A stretch of DNA of 64,000 nucleotides from Diplonema japonicum (Eukaryota; Euglenozoa; Diplonemea; Diplonemida; Diplonemidae): NCBI GenBank assembly GCA_964019335.1, contig OZ025686.1:496001-560000 (forward strand), written 5' to 3'. Under the pieces are notes generated by a model that was given only the letters and a program-made list of their open reading frames with translations, did not search any database and was not told the origin of the DNA. The position numbers were made by a program, and so were the translations under genes. This document shows, piece by piece, positions 30,961-40,200 of this stretch. Position 1 is the stretch's first letter; each line of letters starts with the position of its first letter.

Positions 30961-32076
30961 ATGAAGGAGTACTTACCCATCAAGTACCCCTTGTCAACAG
31001 GGATACTCGTGCTGGGCTTTGTTTACGGAATACTCCAGGCCCTTCTGGGGACTGTGCTGGGGTTGGTTGTGTTGGTTGTGTTGTTGGCAGTATTTGTAGG
31101 TGCGTGTCTGCTAGTGGGGAAGAAGTATTTCAAGGAAGATGTCAAGGAGAGGAGGAAGGCCATCAAGCTCCTGATGGTAGGGGAGCCGGAGCGCAGTATT
31201 GAAGAGTGCAGGGAAGGGAAGAATGTGGACATCTCGATTGTGGTGCCGTGCTACAACGAGGAGAATAGAATTGAGCGGATGCTGAAGGAGACGGTGGAGT
31301 ACCTGCGAGAGAAGGAGAAGGGGCGGGAATGGGAGATCGTCATAGCCGATGATGGGTCGTCGGACAGCTCAGTCCACACGTGTCTTAAGCTGGCAGTGGG
31401 TTATGGCATTCAGAAGAATCTGAAAGTCGTGGCTGTGAAGCCCAACAGAGGAAAGGGCTACGCTGTGCGGCAGGGCGTCTTCGCCTCGTCAGGAAGCCTC
31501 ATCCTCATGGCAGACGCTGATGCTGCATCAGATATCAACGAGTTCCATGCGCTGGAGGCAAGCCTTTCCCCGACTACCAACACCTGCATAGCTGTAGGGT
31601 CGCGCGCGCATATGGAGGAGGACTCTAAAGCCTCCCGCACCCCCGTGAGAACCCTCCTCATGGTCCTCTTCCACTTCTGTGTTGTTTTCACCTTCGCCTT
31701 CTCCCACCGCTACACGCACATCAAAGACACGCAGTGTGGGTTCAAACTTTTCACAAGAGAGGCCGCCTTTAAAACTTTCTCCAACATCAGGCTTGAGAGA
31801 TGGGCCTTTGATGTCGAGCTGGTATGCCATAACAAGGAGGGAGGGAGGGACATCACAAACAACAGCTTGTCGCTGCTAGCATTCTAGGCTACAACGTCTC
31901 AGAGGTGCAGATCAAGTGGGAGGAGATCGACGGTTCACACGTATGCAATATCTGTTTCAAACTTCAATGCACACCAGATGTCGGTCAAGGGCATGGTGCG
32001 TATGGGGCTGGAGCTTCTCCTCACGAGTATATGTATCCGCTTTGGGTTGTGGGACGTGCAGGACGTGGACCTGTGA
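30961..32076 (+). CDS. ALG5: Dolichyl-phosphate beta-glucosyltransferase (ALG5-like)
   Basis: Exons 30961-31821, 31866-31940 and 31978-32076 give 344 aa (human ALG5 is of similar length). The enzyme makes dolichyl-phosphate-glucose from UDP-glucose at the ER membrane for N-glycan assembly. An N-terminal hydrophobic segment (residues about 14-52) anchors it. The GT2 fold follows: ISIVVPCYNEENRI, ADDGSSD, KPNRGKGYAVRQG, then MADADAASD as the metal-binding DXD region, DTQCGFKLF and WAFDVEL. Splicing the 44-base intron after FDVEL restores LVAASILGYNVSEVQIKWEE, the family's conserved C-terminal part; the 37-base second intron lies before MSVKGMVRMG. Reading through either intron ends the protein early. 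Dolichol-phosphate mannose synthase is less likely because of the N-terminal anchor and the QCGFKLF/FDVEL pattern. Confidence 0.9.
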
Positions 32077-32337
32077 ATGTAGAAATGAACTATGAGAACT
32101 TTAAAAAGAAAAAAGGAAAAAGAAAACCGCCCGAAGATGAAGAGTGCAGAACGAGATAGACAGCCCTTTAAAATCAGTGTGCAACTTTCTTCCCTCAAAG
32201 AGCAGGCCTTCTGCACCATGCCCGCCAGCGACACCTGCCTCACCGAAGAGAGATGAGCAGCTTGCAAGTCGCATACATAGCTTTCCGTTGAACGTTTCAA
32301 GGGGAGAAAGAGAATACATGATACGAGTAGTATTTTG

Positions 32338-33657
32338 ATGTTGTTTGCCAGTACTCTATCCTCCATAGGTAACATGCTCCGGGGACTATGCGCGAGTAAG
32401 AAATGTGCAGTGTTTCGGGGTACCCTTCGCATCACGCGCAGATACAATGGAGACATCTCCAGCAAGAGCACGAACAGTGCCGCTCCTGATGCATGTGAAC
32501 GGGTTACCAAGGTTGGTGCTGTGGCAAACGTTGCCCTGTGTGGGATTAAGGGTGTGGCTGGTGTTGTGGGGAATAGCAGTGCGATGGTGGCCGATGCTGT
32601 GCACTCTTTGGGCGATCTGGTGTCCGACGCCGTTACTTTAGGAGCCCTGCGCTACGCAAGAGAACCTCCGAGTGCAACTTTCCCCTTCGGGAGAGGGAAA
32701 GTGGAGAGTCTCGGTGCCCTTACCGTGTCTGGGCTGCTGATTGGCACGAGTGTCAGCATCGCGCAGTTCTCATACTCATCCTTCTTGGCTTCGCAGGCAC
32801 ATGTTGTGGGACCTGTGGCACTGGTGTGTGCAGCTATCTCGGTAGTGACGAAGGAGTTCCTGTACCGCATCACCGTGAAGGCAGGCAAGGCGGCCAACTC
32901 ACAAGTGACGGTAGCAAATGCACACCACCACAGGTCCGATGCGTACTCCTCTGTTGTGGCCATCGTCGGCATCGGGGGCAACATGATGGGCTACTCTTTC
33001 TTGGACCCCCTCGCGGGTGGGATAGTGGCACTCATGATCTTGAAGACAGGTATCGAGATAGGAGCCACGTCTGTGAAGGACCTCATCGACGTGGGGACAC
33101 CCATTGACGACCTGGACCCGGAGCTCATGGAGAAGGTCACGGAGATTGGGAACAAGTACGGGGCAAAGATACCCAGGGAGCAGATGATGGTGCGGGCCAT
33201 GGGCCCCTTTTATTCATTACACCTCGTCATGCAGCTGAAGTCGGTCGCTACTATTTCAGTCGCGTCGCAGCTAGCTGCTACTATCAAGAGTGATATTCTT
33301 AACTCCTGTGAGGAGATCCAGCAGGTGTACATATCGTCAGTGCCTGTTGAGGATGCGAACCTGACGAAGGCGAGATCGATGCCGCTGCCGAGCGTGTTGC
33401 GCGAAGAAGTGATGAAGGTGGTGGATGGGATACCTGAGGTGCTCAGTGTGACGCATTTCACACCACATTACCTATCGGGGAAGGTGACTGTCAACCTTGA
33501 GGTGATCATGGATCCCTCGACAATCACCACCACGAAAGAAGCAGCTGCTGTTGCTAGAAAAGCCGAATCTGCCATCCTCAAAACTGTGCCCTCAGTGAAC
33601 CATGTAGACATGCACCTCGAGCTGCGCAACTTCAAGCAAGTTTGCCACGATTTCTAA
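32338..33657 (+). CDS. Cation diffusion facilitator, mitochondrial MMT/ZnT9-like
   Basis: A frame of about 439 aa. CDF transporters move Zn, Fe or Mn across membranes in exchange for protons. After an Arg-rich, acid-poor N terminus (LRGLCASKKCAVFRGTLRITRRY), which looks like a mitochondrial presequence, come about six membrane segments between residues 60 and 250. Metal-site motifs are HSLGDLVSDAVT in helix 2 and HHHRSDAYSS in helix 5, and FPFGRGKVE lies between. The cytosolic C-terminal region is longer than in bacterial CDFs and holds two ferredoxin-like stretches. The closest type is the MMT1/2 or SLC30A9 branch (mitochondrial iron/zinc). A second start at 32374 (MLRGLC) directly follows CCTCCATAG and may be the true one, giving 427 aa. 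Confidence 0.85.
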   Translation: MLFASTLSSIGNMLRGLCASKKCAVFRGTLRITRRYNGDISSKSTNSAAPDACERVTKVGAVANVALCGIKGVAGVVGNSSAMVADAVHSLGDLVSDAVTLGALRYAREPPSATFPFGRGKVESLGALTVSGLLIGTSVSIAQFSYSSFLASQAHVVGPVALVCAAISVVTKEFLYRITVKAGKAANSQVTVANAHHHRSDAYSSVVAIVGIGGNMMGYSFLDPLAGGIVALMILKTGIEIGATSVKDLIDVGTPIDDLDPELMEKVTEIGNKYGAKIPREQMMVRAMGPFYSLHLVMQLKSVATISVASQLAATIKSDILNSCEEIQQVYISSVPVEDANLTKARSMPLPSVLREEVMKVVDGIPEVLSVTHFTPHYLSGKVTVNLEVIMDPSTITTTKEAAAVARKAESAILKTVPSVNHVDMHLELRNFKQVCHDF

Positions 33658-33775
33658 TCATCATAGAGAGTTTTGAGTTTTCTGCATTTTTTTTTCTGGA
33701 CTTCGTTTTGTTTCGTACTCCTCTCCACCCTTTCTTGTCACCTTGCGTAACCCTCCAGTCTTTCAGGAAGCAAAA

Positions 33776-33992
33776 ATGGGCGCGATCAAAACCCTCACCG
33801 AGAAACTTCACTACGCGAAGAAGATGAAAGTGAACAGGCCCGTGCCTTGGTATGCCTTGCGTTGTTGTTCCTTTTTATGTCAACTTCCTTCTTTTTCTTT
33901 TTTTATACAGGTTCAGCCGTTTCAAAACCGGGAAGAGCATCAAGTGGAACAGCAAGAGGAGACACTGGAGGCGTACCAAGTTGAGGATGTGA
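33776..33992 (+). CDS. RPL39: 60S ribosomal protein L39 (eL39)
   Basis: Exons 33776-33849 and 33911-33992 give 51 aa, exactly the usual eL39 length. Spliced protein: a basic start (MGAIKTLTEKLHYAKKMK), NRPVPW, then across the splice FSRFKTGKSI and KWNSKRRHWRRTKL, which match eL39. This protein lines the ribosome exit tunnel. The 61-base intron (GTATGCC...TATACAG) splits the Trp codon. TCTTTCAG ends 10 bases upstream of the ATG. It lies 118 bases after the CDF stop. Confidence 0.95.
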
Positions 33993-34258
33993 GCTGGCCA
34001 TGTTGTGCTATCACTGCAATGCTGAATCAAGTTCCTTTTCATTTTTTACTTTTTATTTCTTGAGTGTATTTCTTCAATTGCGTCTGTGTTCCCTTACTTT
34101 CGGTGGATCCGCTCTTTCGTCGTAGCATTCTGGCTGCTTATGTACCCTGATTTCTGTAGGGCATCTTTGCTTCATGAAGCAGATAAAAAAATCAGAAAGA
34201 AGTAGACGCTGAACACAACAGACACTATAAAAAAAAAGAGGGGAGTAAAAAAAAAACA

Positions 34259-34267
34259 ATGCGATGA
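34259..34267 (+). other. Two-codon upstream ORF overlapping the next start
   Basis: ATG CGA TGA overlaps the ATG of the giant surface-protein gene (34264) by three bases, with an A-rich leader before it. Such a minimal ORF could tune initiation on the long mRNA. Seen directly; the effect is inferred. Confidence 0.4.
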
Positions 34268-37200
34268 AGACACTAACAGCAGCACTAATAGTCATTTGGC
34301 TCTTCCAGGGCCTTGACGCGCAGCCCTCAGTGACAGGTATTAGCAGTGGCTCGTGTAGCGGTACGAGCCCTGCCCTTACCGGTTGCAGCTGCAACCCCAC
34401 TATAACTGTACTAGGGCTTTTCTCCACAACGCCTGGTGTCGTGAGCGTTGGTTTCACACCATCTATGGGGGCTGGTGGGATGCTGGCATGCACTCCGATG
34501 GTCTCAGCAGGAGGCACGCAAGTCGTCTGTCCCATAGTCACGACAGGCATTCCCACAGGAGTGTGGCAGATCACCGTTTTCGAGACCGTCGGTGCCGTGA
34601 CCACCCCTAACACAGGCATCACAGTGAGCGTTTCTTTTGATGCTGCTATAGTCACGTCAGTGTCGACGCCTGCCTGTAACCTTGACCTAACTGGCTGCCT
34701 GCCATCTGTCGCCGCCGACCTTCTCACCATCACAGGCGAGAACTTCAACGTAAACTGCTTGGGAGGCCCGCCCGTGGTGAGTTTCAATCCAGCGGGACCT
34801 GTATGTACAAATGTCGTTGTGCTGTCTTCTACTAGTATCTCGTGCGATCTGACGAAGACTCCCGGTCCCGACACAGGGAGCGCTACCACCCACTCCGTCA
34901 TCGTGGATAACGGCATCGGTGTGAGCACGGCTTTGCCAGCAGCCACTCTGCGATACGACTTGCCAGTCGTGACCTCTCTCTCTGCACCGTTGTGCATCAG
35001 TGGGATCCCTACAGCTCTGTCTGGGTGTTCAACAAACAACAACGGCGGTGGTAAAGCTGGAGTCTCCGCACCTGGCCCTGCCCTCCTAAACACGGCAGGT
35101 TCAATGCTACAGATCACAGGTTCTAACTTCAACTTCGCGCGCGGGATGCCTGCCACGTCGCCCTACGCTTCGGTCATCATCCAAAACAGCGCTGGTGTTG
35201 CAATCCCGTGCCAGCCAATCATGACGACAGTTACCAGAACAGGCCTCACGTGCAGCCTCCAGGTTCCAGACAGTCCTGCACTCTCACCCGACACTTACAC
35301 GGTACGGGTCGGCAACGGAGTCGGTGGCAGCATCCTCAACACCTTGACGATGACATGGGGTGGTGCTACTCTGAGTGGGCTGTCAAGTGCCATCTGCCCA
35401 ACAGGCACAGACGGCCTCAACAGGGTGTGCCAGGACCTTTCCACTGCAGGAGTGGCACTTACTATTGCAGGGGCGAACTTCGCAAAAGGCTACGACTCGT
35501 GCAGCATTCCACTCACCTATCCTCCGTGCACCGTGCCTGAAGTAACGTTCATTTCACAAAGCGGCAACCAAGTAGTGCCTGTGTGTGAGCCTGGGGTTAC
35601 AGCTTCAGTTTCAGCCACGGCAGTGACGTGTTTCCTGCAGCAAGGCGGACCAGCGAACGACCAACCGCCGGGGGGCCTTTACCAAGTGCAGGTTGTGCAG
35701 AACGGTGTTACGAGCAACGTGGGCACTCTCACCTTCCCTCTCAGCCCTGTAATATCATCCATCCAGCCATGCGGGTCGCAGGCTACACCCTGTTCCAATG
35801 GCGACGTGATCACCATCACTGGAAACTTCTTCGCAACGCCGTCAGGAAATACAGTGAGTTTCGCGGGGTCGGGTGTACCTCCTAACTGTGCAACGCTGAC
35901 TGCAGTGTCGGCTACAACCCTCACGTGTGTTGTAAATGCGCCTGTTGGGTCCACTGGTGCATGGCGGACGTCAGTTGCTGTGACTGGACAAGCAGCTGCT
36001 TGCGTGGACCCTCAGATGTGCATGGTGTACGTCATACAAGACCCACCCGTCGTCACCAGCGTGTCGTCTCCAGCATGTGCGCTCCAGTCAGCTGGTCCGC
36101 CGGTTGTGTTGGACAGCTGTTCGCAAGGGCTTGTGACTATAACCGGTAGAAACTTCTACCCTACAGATGCCACCATGAATAACGTAGTGTTCACTTCGAC
36201 GGGTGGTAGTGGTCCCGCACCGGTATGCAGCGTCATTCAAGTATCCTCTGGTGGGGATCAAATCATTTGCGATCTGGATGTTAACACCGCAACAACAGGC
36301 CCGTGGGGCTTGCAGGTGGATGTGAATGGTGCCTCGTCTGCTGCCCCCCCACAAGCACCCGTCCTCATTGTCACGTCTGGGAACAGAAATCCCACCTACA
36401 CCCCGGGCAGTACAGTTATGGTTTGTGAGGACTCAGGCTCTATGATACAGCAGGCGTGGTTGACCAACATCGATGACGGGAACCAAGGGACTCAAGGCCT
36501 GCGATGCGAGATCACTCAAGCGGTCAACAGCTCCGCTGTTGGGACGCCGCCTTCTCCGATCTGCGTGATCAACCAGCTCACGAAAACAGCTGACCTGTAC
36601 ATCACACCCGGTCCTGATGTGTATGGTACCTTTTACTACAACGTACGTCTCATAGACGACGGTACCACTGGGCCCTGCTCACCCGCCCCGTGTACACCCT
36701 GCAACCCAGCAGCAACGTGCGAGGCGTCAACAATCACTACATTTTCCATCATAGTGCTTCCTGTCAACGACCCCCCTAGCTTTGTCTGTGGTGGCGGCAT
36801 CTCAGTAGCAGAGGACCAAGGCAGACAGGTGCGACCGGGATTCTTCACTAACGTCACTCCTGGCGGGATTGAAGAAACCCAGCAGATCATCACGTGGCAA
36901 GTGACCACAACAAACGATGGACTGTTCTCGCTGCCGCCTGCTGTCACGTACTCCACTGTGAACAGTGCTGCCAACACTGCAGGGTTGGAATTCTCTGTAA
37001 AAAGCAACGCATGCGGCTCGGCGGTGGTGACTGTGATCGCAGTGGACAACAACAATAACCAGAATGCGATCTTCTCGAACGACATCGCGCTGACACCCTA
37101 CGAGCGCACAAGGGGCACTACCTACGTGAAAGACGGACAAGTCGTGAACACCTGCACTCACTTCACCACGTCGCAGTCCTGCAGCTTTACTATCTCTGTG

Positions 37201-40200
37201 TCGTGTCAGAATGATGCCCCCACCTTCCTGATGGGCCCCTCACCAGTCACCATGCAGGAAGACGATCTAAAGGGTTTTCAGTACACAACATGGGCGCGAA
37301 ACTCATCTGGTGGTGCTGGTGAGAACACGCCTCAATCCGAGCTGAGCTACAATGTATTTCTGGTGGATCCCTTCCACAAAGACTTATTCACTGTGCAACC
37401 ACACATCACGCAAACTGGTGACCTAAAGTTCAAAGCTGCACCCAATGCCCACACAGTGAACAAGAGGGTTCTAGCTGCCGTGCAGCTCCAAGATTCTTCT
37501 GGCGGCTTCTCGTGCGACGTGTTCGTGGTGTGCCCAATGCCCACATGCTGCCCGGAGTTCGAGATCATCATCACTCCTGTCAATGACCCTCCAACTTTCT
37601 CGTCTGGAGGCGACATTCAGGTGTACGAGGACGGTGGTCGCAGTGTGACACAAAACTGGGCCACTGAGATCAGTGTCGGCCCTGAGAACGAAGGGACGTC
37701 GAGTATCACCTTTGAGCAGCAGGTGTCGACATTTGTGTTTGAAGCAACCGACCAGTCGCTGTTTTCCGTGCAGCCGCAGCTGATACAGACGTGTGGCGCT
37801 GTGGACCAGCGGGGCACCATCTGCGTAGGCACGCTCACTTTCACGCCTGTTGCCAACCGTTCGGGCACCACAACTGTGAAGGTTACACAAAAGGACACAG
37901 GCAGGTCTCTTGCAAGAGACGGCTCTACACCGGTGCCTGGAGCTGATGGAAGCAACGAGAACCTCCCCTCCTGGTTCACGATAGTTGTGCATGCCATCAA
38001 CGACGCCCCGTACTTCGCCCCTCTACCTTCTCCCCTCATCGTTGATGAAGACTCGGATGAGTATTTTGTGCAGAACTGGATCCCCAGCGTCTCCCCGGGG
38101 CCTGCCGACGAAGCTGGACAGTTCTTAAGCTTCAGTACCACCACAAGCAATCCAGGGCTCTTCGAAGTTGCGCCTATCGTGAAGATGAGTTCGCAGAGCA
38201 CTGCTTCACTGAGATTCAAACTAAAGCCGCAGGCTGTTGGCACTGCGACAGTGACTGTGACGCTCACAGATGATGGAGGTACCCTGAATGGAGGGGTGAA
38301 CCAGATGAGAAGAGAGTTCGTTATTGTAGTTAATGCAGTCAACGATGCTCCGTCGTTCACCAGCGGCCCGAGCATCACCATACTGGAGGACAGTGCACTG
38401 CGTGGTTTCACTTTTCCTTCGTGGGCCACGGCCATCTCGGCAGGTGGTGGAGGGAATGAAATTGGGCAGGTTCTTGAGTTCAACCTCGTTGCAAGCGGCG
38501 GCACTGCACTGTTTAGCAACCCGCCTGAGATCAACGCGTTGGGTGCTTTGTCCTTCTCAACGACAAAAGATGGCTTTGGTGTATCATCGGTGTCTGTGAG
38601 CCTTTCTGACAATGGAGCCCCCCCGCAGACTGTTATGGGCAGCCCCTTCAGCATCACTGTCACACCGGTCAACGACGCTCCAACCTTCACACCTGGCCCT
38701 GACATTACCGTTGCTGAGTGTGTGAATCCTAACCCTGACGAGCCGTGCCCTTCCGCATGGGCCAACTGGGCACAAAATATTTCGCCAGGTCCCAGCAACG
38801 AGGCCGCGCAGTCTGTGTGGTTTGAAGTGGACACCATCACGCCAGAAGTGTTCGCTGTGATGCCAACTATTGACAACCAGACCGGTACCCTTGTTTTCTC
38901 CTTGAAGCCCCGGATGAATAAGGACTCTGTAATCCAGTTGAACGTGAGATTGAAGGACAACGGGGGAACGCAGGATGGTGGAGTCGACACAACCACGCAC
39001 ACACTGCTGCTGCTAGTGAATCCAGTGAACTCGCCACCGTACTTCAAGACAGGTGCATCCCTCGTCATCAAGGAGGACACACCCAGGTCTTTTGTCAGCG
39101 GATGGGCACAGAACATTTCAGCAGGCGGCCCTGACGAGGTGGGGCAAGCGCTCACATTCACGATCGAGACGACACCAAATAACGCTTTTGTGCAGGGCAG
39201 CCCGTCTATAAACCCTTTCTCGGGGGATCTCATGTACGAGGTAGCACCGGACTTCAATGGGCTGGTTACTGTGCTCATAAGTCTCACAGACGGTGAGATG
39301 ACTTATAAGCAAGCGTCTATCTGGGAAGTGTTGCCTGTGAATGACCCACCTTACCTTAAGCAGAACGGGGTAAGTAGTTTAACAGTACTGGAGAACGAAG
39401 GCTTTCAAACAAGACGATGGGCACCTCCTGACGCTGGGTCCGCAGGTCCGCCTGACGAAGAGGCCGTGCAGATGTGGTGGTACACAACTACAACTGACAA
39501 TCCTGAATTGTTTGATGTGCAGCCAACTGTCCACAAGAATGGCAGCATGACCTTCCAAGTAAAGGACAACCTCTCCGGTGTGACTAGGGTGTGGGTGCAA
39601 CTGGAGGACAACGGAGGTGGCCTTACTGACAAGTCTCCTCAGTACGAAGTGACATTTACCATCACACCTGTAAATTCACCACCTTCATTTGTCCCTGGCA
39701 GTGATGTGACTGTGTGGGAGGACTACGGCACTGTTGTTATTCTGTCATGGGCAAAGGCTATTGTCCCCGGACCTGGCGATGAGTTGCTATCTCAGACAGC
39801 AAGCTTCCGTGTATCAGCAAGCAAGCCCTTCCTTTTTGAGTTCCTACCGACCATAAATCGAGCGGGTGACCTGAACTTCACCACAGGCCAGGACCAGTAC
39901 GGCGAGACAGACGTGACAATCATTCTCGAGGACTCCGAGGGCTCTTCTGCGACACCTGTCATCTTCAAGATCCGCATAGAAGCCGTGAATGACCCCCCGA
40001 CATTTATCTCAGGTCCTGTTGTTCGGCTTTCTGAGGATGACCAAACGCAGCGATTCCCTGGGTGGGCAACCCAGGTTGCTCCAGGTCCTGAAAACGAGCT
40101 TTTGCAGACACTCAGTTTCACAGTCACCACCGACAACCCTTCGCTGTTCGAGAGAGAGCCTTCAGTGCTTGGCGGAAGCGGTGACCTCGAGTGGAAGCTT

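Noticed and set aside
37617-39287. 556-codon minus-strand frame opposite the giant surface-protein gene
   Set aside because: Antisense shadow created by the repetitive codons of the + strand gene.
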